Origin: Scatomonas sp963661545
GTDB taxonomy: Bacteria; Bacillota; Clostridia; Lachnospirales; Lachnospiraceae
Direction of reading: 5' to 3'
Assembly: GCA_963661545.1 (NCBI GenBank)
Contig: CAVLCU010000001.1
Coordinates: 1-64,000, forward strand
Length of the DNA stretch: 64,000 nucleotides
How positions within the stretch are numbered: position 1 is the stretch's first letter; every line of letters starts with the position of its first letter. Positions 51,174-59,700 of this stretch are shown here, in pieces. The notes beneath the pieces are model-generated. The model did not search any database. It was given only the letters and a program-made list of their open reading frames with translations, and was not told the DNA's origin. The position numbers and the translations under genes were made by a program.

Positions 51174-53165
51174 TCAGCAGATCTCTGCTCCGGAGGGCAT
51201 ATCCCGTTCCGGTGTCAGCAAGGACAGTCTGCCTTCGGCGTCCTCTGCGCACAGAAGCATACCCTCTGACAGAACTCCCGCCAGCTTGGCCGGTTTCAGG
51301 TTCACCAGGACCATAACCTTCTTCCCCACCATTTCCTCCGGTTTGTAATGAGCCTTGATACCGGATACAATCTGCTTCACCTGGTCTCCGATCTTCACCT
51401 GGGAGCAAAGGAGCTTCCGAGACTTGGGAACCTCCTGGCAGGCGATGATCTGGCCTACAGCAAATTGCATTTTGCCGAAGTCCTCAAAGCTGATCTCCGG
51501 CTTGAGATCCAGATGGAGATCCTTAGCACCCTCAGCATCCTCAGCCTGCTGTCCTTCTTCCTGGCCTGCCCCTTGGGCGGCATGGAGGGCTTCCGCCTTG
51601 TCCAGGACCTCCTTGACATCCAGGCGGGCAAAGAGGATCTCCGGATGATCCGTCACATGACCGCCGGAGGGATAAAGGCCAAATTGATCCAGCTCCTCAT
51701 AGTCCCTTTTGCTGGCTCCCAGCTGGTTCAGAATCCGCTGGGTGGTCTCCGGCATAAAGGCCTCCAAAAGGGAAGCTCCTACCGTAATACTGTCTACCAA
51801 ATGATAGAGCACCGTAGCCAGCCGGTCCCTCTTGGCCTCATCCTTGGCCAGAGCCCAGGGCATGGTCTCATCAATATACTTGTTGCACCGCTTGAAGAGG
51901 TTGAAAATCTCCGTCAGGGCATCCGCCACCCGCAGCTCCTCCATCTTGTCTGCCACCTTGGCAGCCGTGCCGGTTACCACCGCCTTCAGATCCTGATCCA
52001 CCGCTTCCTGGACACCTGGATTGGTTACCAATCCCCCGAAGTACTTGCCGGACATGGAAATGGTTCGGTTAACCAGATTGCCCAGGGTATTGGCCAGGTC
52101 GGAATTCATCCGCTCCACCATCAGCTCCCAGGTAATCACCCCGTCATTTTCAAAGGGCATCTCGTGGAGGACAAAATAACGCACGGCATCCACGCCGAAG
52201 ATGCTGACCAGATCATCCGCATAGAGAACATTGCCCTTGGACTTGCTCATCTTGCCATCCCCCTGCAAAAGCCAGGGATGACCGAATACCTGCCGGGGCA
52301 GGGGCAGATCCAAAGCCATCAGGAAGATGGGCCAGTAAATGGTATGGAAGCGGATAATATCCTTGCCGATCAGGTGCAAATCCGCCGGCCACAGCTTCCG
52401 GAACTGGTCGCTGCCGGTTCCGTCGCAATCATAGCCGATCCCTGTAATGTAGTTGGTCAGGGCATCCAGCCATACATAAACCACGTGCTTGGGATCAAAA
52501 TCCACCGGAATACCCCAGCGGAAGGAGGTTCTGGATACACACAGATCCTGCAGGCCCGGCAGGAGAAAGTTGTTCATCATCTCATTCTTCCGGGAAACCG
52601 GCTGGATGAATTCCGGATGGGCATTGATATGGTCAATCAGCCTCTGGGCATACTTGCTCATCTTGAAGAAATAAGCCTCCTCCTTGGCCGGGGTCACCGG
52701 ACGTCCGCAATCCGGACACTTCCCGTCCACCAGCTGAGACTCGGTAAAAAAGGACTCACAGGGGGTACAATACATGCCCTCGTAATATCCCTTATAAATA
52801 TCTCCCTGATCGTAGAGCTTCTTGAAAATCTTCTGGACCTGGCGCTCATGGGGGGCATCGGTGGTGCGGATAAACTTGTCATAAGAGGTATTCATCAGGT
52901 CCCAGATTCCCTGAATCTGACCGGACACCTCATCCACAAACTCCTTGGGAGTCACCCCCTTCTCCTCTGCCTTCAGTTCAATCTTCTGGCCATGCTCATC
53001 CGTTCCCGTCTGAAAGAATACATCATAGCCCTGCTGCCTGCGAAAACGGGCAATGCTGTCCGCCAGGACGATCTCATAGGTATTTCCAATATGAGGCTTG
53101 CCGGAGGTATAGGCAATCGCCGTTGTCATATAATATTTCTTCCTGATTTTTTCCATCTCTCGCAT
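51174..53165 (-). CDS. metG: methionyl-tRNA synthetase
   Basis: A 663-residue class I synthetase that charges tRNA(Met). It has the HIGH-like motif HIGNTYEIVL (His25), a zinc knuckle (CTPCESFF ... CPDCGRP), KMSKSKGNVLY, an anticodon-binding domain and a C-terminal tRNA-binding (EMAP/Trbp111-like) domain (DFGKMQFAVGQIIACQEV). The SD AAGGAG is only 3 bases from the ATG at 53165 and 12 from a second ATG at 53156, so the start is uncertain by 3 codons. It starts the metG-tatD-glgB transcript. Confidence 0.96.
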   Translation of the reverse strand: MREMEKIRKKYYMTTAIAYTSGKPHIGNTYEIVLADSIARFRRQQGYDVFFQTGTDEHGQKIELKAEEKGVTPKEFVDEVSGQIQGIWDLMNTSYDKFIRTTDAPHERQVQKIFKKLYDQGDIYKGYYEGMYCTPCESFFTESQLVDGKCPDCGRPVTPAKEEAYFFKMSKYAQRLIDHINAHPEFIQPVSRKNEMMNNFLLPGLQDLCVSRTSFRWGIPVDFDPKHVVYVWLDALTNYITGIGYDCDGTGSDQFRKLWPADLHLIGKDIIRFHTIYWPIFLMALDLPLPRQVFGHPWLLQGDGKMSKSKGNVLYADDLVSIFGVDAVRYFVLHEMPFENDGVITWELMVERMNSDLANTLGNLVNRTISMSGKYFGGLVTNPGVQEAVDQDLKAVVTGTAAKVADKMEELRVADALTEIFNLFKRCNKYIDETMPWALAKDEAKRDRLATVLYHLVDSITVGASLLEAFMPETTQRILNQLGASKRDYEELDQFGLYPSGGHVTDHPEILFARLDVKEVLDKAEALHAAQGAGQEEGQQAEDAEGAKDLHLDLKPEISFEDFGKMQFAVGQIIACQEVPKSRKLLCSQVKIGDQVKQIVSGIKAHYKPEEMVGKKVMVLVNLKPAKLAGVLSEGMLLCAEDAEGRLSLLTPERDMPSGAEIC

Positions 53166-53181
53166 TCTCTCCTTATCTCAT

Positions 53182-53245
53182 GGCCAGGGAAGCCCTCCCC
53201 GGCCATATCTTCCCCTATCATAGCATAAACGACTTGTAAAGACAA
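53182..53245 (-). promoter_or_regulatory. promoter and leader stem of metG
   Basis: Minus strand: TTGTCT (53240-53245), 17-bp spacer ending TATGC, TATGAT (53217-53222). A stem GGCCGGGGA / TCCCTGGCC (53182-53204) lies in the short leader. No T-box specifier stem or T-box motif is seen. Confidence 0.65.
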
Positions 53246-53283
53246 CGACTTTGAAAGCCCCGGCAAGCAGCCCGATAGGAAAT

Positions 53284-53318
53284 GAAAGCGAGCTCAGACC
53301 AGGTCTGGGCTCGCTTTC
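53284..53318 (-). terminator. terminator-like hairpin after the KamA gene
   Basis: A 17-bp stem, arms 53284-53300 and 53302-53318, with one G-U pair. It follows the stop of the KamA-family gene by 2 bp on the minus strand. A TTTC/TTTCC tract follows but no strict T run. Confidence 0.7.
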
Positions 53319-53320
53319 GT

Positions 53321-54448
53321 CTATTTCATGGGGTCTATGGTTTCCTCCGCAAGGTCTTCCGGCAGCCAGGCGGTTCCCGGCGGAAGCTTTCTCAGGAAGA
53401 TCCGTCCCTCATTCTCCGGATATTTGGATTGATGAAATTTGAAGAGAAGGGTCCCGTCCGGCATTTTCCCGGCTATCTCTATCTTGCCCAGGGGATGGGA
53501 CATACAGAATCGGAAGCATTTGCCCAGGCCATTTTGCTGGGCCTTTGCCTGCTCCACGATATCATAGCCCCTTTCCAGGGGTACCTGGAAGCGGTTCTTG
53601 ACTCCGCTGACCGGTCGGCATTGAAACAGATAATAGGGCACAACCCCCGCGGCTGTCAGCTTGCGCAGAAGCAGCCCCAGGGTCTGAGGAGAATCGTTCA
53701 CCCCCCTTAGCAGAACCGTCTGATTCTTGACCACAATCCCGCAGGTACGCAAGGTCTCCACAGCGGCCAGAGCCTCCCGGGTCACCTCATGGGGATGATT
53801 AAACTGGGTGACCAGATAAATCTGCTTTTTCCTGGCTGTCTTTCCTAAGAGGGCTGCCAGCTCCGGATCTTTTGTGATACGCATGGGAAAGGTCACCGGG
53901 ATGCGGGAGCCTATCCGGATCAGGTCCAGATGTTCCATGGAAGAGAAAACCTCCAGATAATGCGCCAGCATTTCCTGGGACATCATGAGGGCATCCCCTC
54001 CGCTTAGAAGCACATTGGTCACTTCCTTATGGTGGCTGACATAAGCCGCAATTTGGTCAAAATGCCGGGCAATCTCCTCCTCAGAAAGCCCTACCAGCCG
54101 CCTTCGAAAGCAGTGACGGCAGTACATGGCGCATTGATTGGTAGTCAAGATCAGAGCCGTCTCCCGGTATTTGTGCTGGAGACCCTCACATCTGGTATTG
54201 CTGGCCTCATCGCTGGTATCCAATCGGCCGCTTCTGTCCAGCTCCAGGAGGCCGGGGATGCACATCCTTCGTATGGGATCGTCGGGATCCTCCCAGTTGA
54301 TCAGGGAAAGATAGTAGCGAGTGACCGACATGGGATACTCCTGGCACAATTCCCGCATGGCTTCCGTCTGCAGCCTATCCAGCCCAAGCTGTTCGCTGAG
54401 CCTTCCAATATCCCTGATATTCTGTTCCAGTTCCTTCTTCCATGTCAT
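53321..54448 (-). CDS. KamA-family radical SAM enzyme
   Basis: A 375-residue radical SAM enzyme related to lysine 2,3-aminomutase. The cluster motif CAMYCRHC (Cys106, Cys110, Cys113) is intact, and the GGDALM segment, typical of the SAM site, follows. Near the C-terminus HPLGKIEI carries a Lys where KamA has its PLP Lys. The ATG at 54448 overlaps the previous stop by 4 bp (ATGA) and follows GGAGG. Known family members move amino groups in free lysine or on elongation factor P. Here it is last in a peptide, kinase and SPASM enzyme cassette. Confidence 0.85.
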   Translation of the reverse strand: MTWKKELEQNIRDIGRLSEQLGLDRLQTEAMRELCQEYPMSVTRYYLSLINWEDPDDPIRRMCIPGLLELDRSGRLDTSDEASNTRCEGLQHKYRETALILTTNQCAMYCRHCFRRRLVGLSEEEIARHFDQIAAYVSHHKEVTNVLLSGGDALMMSQEMLAHYLEVFSSMEHLDLIRIGSRIPVTFPMRITKDPELAALLGKTARKKQIYLVTQFNHPHEVTREALAAVETLRTCGIVVKNQTVLLRGVNDSPQTLGLLLRKLTAAGVVPYYLFQCRPVSGVKNRFQVPLERGYDIVEQAKAQQNGLGKCFRFCMSHPLGKIEIAGKMPDGTLLFKFHQSKYPENEGRIFLRKLPPGTAWLPEDLAEETIDPMK

Positions 54449-55596
54449 ATGGCACTCGCCTCCTTGCTGACAGTCCTGGTTTGGGTGTCCCTCTCCATCC
54501 ACTGGGCTCCTGCCTGCAAAAAGGCCTCTGTTTTGGCACAGAGATAGTCCGGCAGGCCGGTAAATTCTCCCGTCTCCGCCTGGGCTACTGCCGGACAAAT
54601 CTCACAGATTTCCTTCCATTGACAGGCGGTACAGGGGGCGGGCAGGAGAATCTTCTCCCTCTCTGCCCGGATAGCATCCCAGGAGGAGACAAAGCCCCTC
54701 TCTCTCACATCCACCGTGGGATGGTTCATCATTCCGCAGGGACGCATCTGCCCATCGAAGGTAATCCAGAAGGTGGTGGCACCGGCCCGGCAGCGAATGG
54801 GCTCTGTGGGGAATTCCTGACATTCCTGCATCTTCCTCACGGCCAAGCCTGACCCCATACGGGCGGTTCTCTCCCTGAGTTCCTCCGGATCAAAGCGATA
54901 GGTTTCATACTCCCATTGGACCCGCCCGGCCTCCTGGGGACTTAGCCTTGCGGATAGCCGGCCCTGGCCTTCCCAGACCCTCACCGGGGGAAAGAGGTAG
55001 GAGGCGGTCTGGACCAGCAGGTCGTTGGCCCGGGCGAAGTCATAGACGGCCGGCAGATCCCCCACATTCCAGGGTGTTGCGCTGTAATTCAGCTTGATCC
55101 GGATTCCGGCCTCCTTCAGAGCCTTCACCGCCCTGTAGGTTCGCTCATAGGCAGCGAGATCCCCGCACAGCCTTCCGTAAGTCTCTGCCGATGCCCCATA
55201 GAGGGTGATATTGACCCGCAGGGGGGGATTCCGGCGGAAGAATTCCACCATCTCCCCATCCACCAGGCTGCCATTGGTATTGATCGACAAGAGGAGCCCC
55301 AGATCCCTGCAGCCCTTGTAGATCTCCCGAAAATCCGACCGCAGCAGGGGCTCCCCTCCAGTCAGCAGGAGGAGGAGCATCTGCCTGTCCCTGGCGGTCT
55401 GCGCCAGAGACAGCCATTCCCTGGTGGTCAGTTCCCTCCTGGCCGCCTCCCCATCCTTCTTTCTCTGATGGATATAGCACATGCGGCAGTCCAGGTTGCA
55501 GCGGGCGGTCAGTTCAAAAGTCCCCGACAGGGGCAGCCCGGGCTCATGACTTTTGGCAAATAAAGAATCAATCCATTGCGAATAGGATAGGGTCAT
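54445..55596 (-). CDS. SPASM domain radical SAM protein (peptide maturase type)
   Basis: A 383-residue enzyme with the radical SAM motif CNLDCRMC (Cys33, 37, 40), TGGEPLLR, and a C-terminal SPASM region with many Cys (IRCRAG, RPCGMM, CTACQWKEICEICP, YLCAK), enough for auxiliary [4Fe-4S] clusters. Such proteins commonly crosslink or otherwise modify ribosomal peptides. The ATG at 55596 overlaps the previous stop by 4 bp; a longer frame to 55722 overlaps the kinase gene and is rejected. It is in a cassette with a small Cys peptide. Confidence 0.87.
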   Translation of the reverse strand: MTLSYSQWIDSLFAKSHEPGLPLSGTFELTARCNLDCRMCYIHQRKKDGEAARRELTTREWLSLAQTARDRQMLLLLLTGGEPLLRSDFREIYKGCRDLGLLLSINTNGSLVDGEMVEFFRRNPPLRVNITLYGASAETYGRLCGDLAAYERTYRAVKALKEAGIRIKLNYSATPWNVGDLPAVYDFARANDLLVQTASYLFPPVRVWEGQGRLSARLSPQEAGRVQWEYETYRFDPEELRERTARMGSGLAVRKMQECQEFPTEPIRCRAGATTFWITFDGQMRPCGMMNHPTVDVRERGFVSSWDAIRAEREKILLPAPCTACQWKEICEICPAVAQAETGEFTGLPDYLCAKTEAFLQAGAQWMERDTQTRTVSKEASAI

Positions 55597-56501
55597 CTTC
55601 CACAGTCCTCCATCGTGCGCTCCAGACACCTGACGGCTCCCTCCTCCGGTCTGCAGGAGAGTCGGATCACAGGAATCCTCTGCATCAGGGGCAGGAGACC
55701 TTCCATCAGCCTTTGATGGCAATCTTCCACCTTATTATGGCCAAAGGTATTGTTCAAAAGGCCCGACAGGGCCTCCGCTCCCTGCACCGGCTCTGCCCGA
55801 TTGTCCTGCCCCTGACTTAAGAGGACAAGGGCGCGAAGGGGCAGCCGATAGTCCTGACAGATCCCGGAGGTGCCGCAAAAGGGCAGCCCCCAGGCCAGGG
55901 CCTGGCCCTCCCGGCAGGAAAGAGCCACCTTATCTCCATTGAGGGGCCAAGCTCCCCTCAGCTTTTCCCAGAGAGCCGCCTGGGTGGATTTCCCCACCCC
56001 GGAGGGACCCACAAAGGCCACCACGCCCCCCTGGAAAGCCACCGCCGAGGCATGCAGGACCACCACCCCCTGAAGCAGCAGCTGGTAAGGCAGATCCATG
56101 GCAGGCCATATATTACGGATAAGGCTGGCATATTCCACCATGCCAGCCTCCGTCATCAGGCGAATCTCCCCGCCCAGGACCGGGTAATCCGCCCTCAGGC
56201 AGGCCTCCCCGGTCCATCGATTCAGGGTCACCAGGGACAGGCGGGTCTGGTCCTGTCCCCGGTAGAGTCTGGTGAAGGGCCCCTGCCCCAGCAGAATCCC
56301 CCCCGGCCGGGGCAGGTTATCCACCAGCTCTATCACCACTCCTATATCCCTCCTCGCTTCTTCTCTCCCCCTTCTTGTCTCTTTCGCCTCTTCCCTGGAA
56401 TCCCCCCGGCGGAAGAGGCGGGAGTTGGGATCCTCCCTCAGAGCAAAGGGAGCTTCCAGTCTCAGAACCAGGCCTCCTATCCCATAATGATAGAGGTACA
56501 T
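55593..56501 (-). CDS. HPr-kinase-like P-loop protein
   Basis: A 302-residue protein whose C-terminal half has the P-loop GPSGVGKST (165-173) and the fold of HPr kinase C-terminal domains (HASAVAFQGGVVAF, LNGDKVALS). The N-terminal 140 residues do not match HPr kinase and contain LRADYPVLGGEI. HprK-like proteins in lasso peptide clusters phosphorylate the peptide, as is known for paeninodin. The start is 8 bp after the small peptide gene with a weak SD, so it is probably translationally coupled. Confidence 0.75.
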   Translation of the reverse strand: MYLYHYGIGGLVLRLEAPFALREDPNSRLFRRGDSREEAKETRRGREEARRDIGVVIELVDNLPRPGGILLGQGPFTRLYRGQDQTRLSLVTLNRWTGEACLRADYPVLGGEIRLMTEAGMVEYASLIRNIWPAMDLPYQLLLQGVVVLHASAVAFQGGVVAFVGPSGVGKSTQAALWEKLRGAWPLNGDKVALSCREGQALAWGLPFCGTSGICQDYRLPLRALVLLSQGQDNRAEPVQGAEALSGLLNNTFGHNKVEDCHQRLMEGLLPLMQRIPVIRLSCRPEEGAVRCLERTMEDCGR

Positions 56502-56508
56502 GCCTGTT

Positions 56509-56742
56509 CTAGGAATTCATCAGCAGGTTGCTGGTGGAGGTAAAATAGCAATAACCAGTCAGGGGGTTTGATTGGCACTGGGCTGAATCTCCCGTGAGAG
56601 CAAATTCCTGAAAAATAGGATTCCTGGGACAGGAATTTTCTTCTGTCAGATTCATATAGAGTTTAACACCACAGGCGGCAATGCCCTCGGATAACTCGAA
56701 TTTCACCAGCCGGGCCTCCGGCTTCACATATTTTTTCTTCAT
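56509..56742 (-). CDS. small Cys-containing peptide, candidate RiPP precursor
   Basis: A 77-residue protein starting MKKKYVKPEARLVKFELSEG, then IAACG. It has four Cys (24, 38, 56, 65) and a C-terminal region rich in N, S, T and Q (SNPLTGYCYFTSTSN). The KP...F.L.EGIAACG opening is like leaders of small Clostridia peptides found beside SPASM enzymes. The ATG follows GGAGG by 9 bases. No protease or exporter gene is next to it in the window. It sits between a large secreted protein and the HprK-like gene. Confidence 0.65.
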   Translation of the reverse strand: MKKKYVKPEARLVKFELSEGIAACGVKLYMNLTEENSCPRNPIFQEFALTGDSAQCQSNPLTGYCYFTSTSNLLMNS

Positions 56743-56765
56743 TTCTCTCTTCCTCCCTTCCGGGG

Positions 56766-59700
56766 TCAGGTTGCTGCCTGAATGGTTACAGAAATGGGCT
56801 GGCTGGCCTTGCCCTCCCTGTCATAAGCAGTCACCACATAGGTATAGGAACCGGCCTGGGTCTGCTTAAAGCTCTTGCTGAAGGAATAATCCTTGACCTT
56901 TCCTGCATCCGCCGCCTTCTTGTTGGTGGGAGTCAGGGTAACGGGCTCTTCCTGGCCGGGAAGCTTCACCGTAACATGATCCACATCCTTGGAGGTGGTC
57001 ACCTTCAAGGTATAGCTTCGATTGATCTTAGTAGATGCCGGGAGGCTTACCTCCAGTTTTTCCGGCTGGAAGGCATTCCCCGCCTGCTCCACCAGCTTCA
57101 CCACCTGCTCCCCCAGGTTTCCGCTGGCAACCGGGCGAATATGGCTGCTGACCTTCAAACCGCTGAGGGAGAGAATTCCCGTGGAATCCGCCTCATTGGT
57201 GATGACCACATAATCCATGCCCAGCTGGCCCGTCTCATCCTGGGTCACCTCCACCGGGTAATACATCTCTGTGGCGGTGGAAGCCAGTCCTTCGATGGAA
57301 GAGGTCACTGTTCCCTCCCCCAGCTGCTTGGCACTGACCTGAACCGTATCTCCCGCCTGGTAGCCCACCAGACCAAAGGCAATGGTGGCGCCGGGAGCCA
57401 GGTAAACCTCATTCTGCGGTCCCTGCTGCTTGTAATTGGCTATATCCGCTGTTCCGGTGGAACCCTCGTATTCGATATAAACCGCCGCATTCTCTATGAT
57501 CCCGTCTTCCTCCAGCTCATTAATGGTGGTTTTCAGGAAGTCGAAGAGGGAATAATAGGAGGTTCCCTGCTCGGCGCTTTCGTAGCTCTCCTCATTTTCC
57601 AAAGGCTGGTAGACCCGGAAGGCGTCGATATAGACAGCGATCTCTGCATTGCCCGCACCCTCGGAGGCCGTCCTCGTGGATGCCGCAAACAGAGAGCGGA
57701 AGAAGCTGCTAAACCGGGAGAAGAAGCCCCTGCTTGTCTTCTCCTGGGTCTCGCCGGAGTCTGTCTCCTCTTCTGTCCTTTGTCCAAGGTCCGGACCGCT
57801 TCCCCCATTGAGCAGGCTGTTGTCATCCATAAAGGAGACCTCCACCCCTGCTTCCAGATATTCCTCCATGCCTGCTGCGGTCAGGATGGCCTCCGGGGAC
57901 ACCGAGCTAGTCTCCTGACTGGACCCCTGGCTGATCTCCTGACTTGTCGCCGGGCTGGCCTCGGATGCCTCATCGGCATAAAGGAGATTTTCCGCCTGGA
58001 GGAAACCTGCGGTTTTGGCCTTGCTCCCGCTTCCGCCCTGGCTGGCCGGGCTGATATCATTTTCTGTACCGGAGCCCTGGGCTGCCCCGGAACCGGCCGT
58101 CAGATAACCCTTTACCGTGACCCTATAGGTGCCATAAGGCAGTCCCTGCTTTCTGACCACCGGAACCTGATAATCCAGGATGCCACTGCCGGTTACCAGG
58201 GAATCATCTCCCCGGAAATAGGTATCCACCAGATAGCCCTGGACCACCTCTCCCTGGGCATTCTTCAGACCTACCACCAGGAGGCCGGTATTGGTTCCGC
58301 ACTCGGAGATGAGATCGAAACCGGTTCCTGTGAAGGTAAAGGCAGCCTCATCTGTGGCAGTCTCCAGACTCAGGACTGCCTTCTTGGCACTTCCCAAACT
58401 GAAGCCGGTATCCTCTGCATAGGCCTCTGAATAGCCATAGGGGATCTCATGATCCGCCACCTGCCTGCTTTCTGCCCCCTCCGTCTGGCTTTCTGCCTCC
58501 CCGGTCGGCACCCAGGCGCTGGTCTCCCCGGGGGTACTTACCAGGTTTTCCTCATACAGGACATTCGTCTCCGGCAGGAAGGTAATGGCCTTATTGACCT
58601 TATAATTTCCGGCAAAGGTCAGGGTCAGATTGGCCCTCCTGCCGGTATTGACCTCCGCCGGTGTATAGGTGACTGCATTGGCCTGTCTGTCCAATAGGAC
58701 ATCGGGAGGATTCCCCTCCAGGGTAACCCCGGCAGCCTGCTTTTCTACCTGGTTGGTTCCGGCCAGGACTCCCTCATACCGGTTGCCTATCCCAAAATCA
58801 TAGGTATAGGTCAGAGCCTGGGGCTCATAGGTGATGGTCAGCTTGCCCGAAGTGGTCGTAATCCGATAGGTGTTGGAAATGTCATTTCCCTGGCTGTCCT
58901 TTACCAGCACCGTACTTGAATAGCTAATGCCATTGTCATATATGCCGGGATTGATTCCCCGGGCGGTGGTAAAGATCACATTCTGAATGATGCCATTTCC
59001 ATCTGTGGTCAGGTAGGTTCCATCCTCTCTTCTGGTCAGCTTTTCTGTCCCCATATAGATTGCAAATCCGGGAACCGTCTTTTCGCTGCCGTCATAGGGC
59101 TGGATATCACTGTCCGCCACGATACGGATGGCCTGGCGATCCAGGGTGGTATACAAGACCTGGATGACATTGTCCCCTTCCACCACTGTATAGGGCAGAG
59201 TCCCCTGCTGTACTCCATCGCTTACATTGGTATTTCCGGCCGTCTGGATGGCCTCCGCCTTTTTATAATTCAAGTTGTTGACTTCATAGCCCTCCGCCAG
59301 ACTGATCTGGGTTCCCACCGGAACACCGGTGATAAAGCTGGTGTCCAGAAGATTCCCCTCCTCCAGGGTATCCAGGTAATACTTCACCTGTACCGTGGCC
59401 GTCTGCTGGGAGGTCTTGGTCAGCTTGAGCTTGAGTTCATCCATACCTCCGTTTATACTGTTATCAAAACAGTAAATATCCATATGGATCCTTTTCCCGG
59501 CCAGGGACTGATTCCCATAGTGATTTTTCAAGACCGTGGAAATGGTGGCGCCGTCTGCGGAGACATACCAGCCATCCGTATGATTCAGATAGGAGGCATT
59601 GGGTATGGCTACCACTCCTTCCTTGGTCACCGCCTGATTGGGATAAACCCCATAAAAAGCACGGGTAGCATAGGTTCCATGATAAGAAGCAGGCACAGTC

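Noticed and set aside
53166..53283. T-box leader of metG
   Set aside because: The leader after the promoter is only about 50 nt and has no T-box motif or specifier loop.
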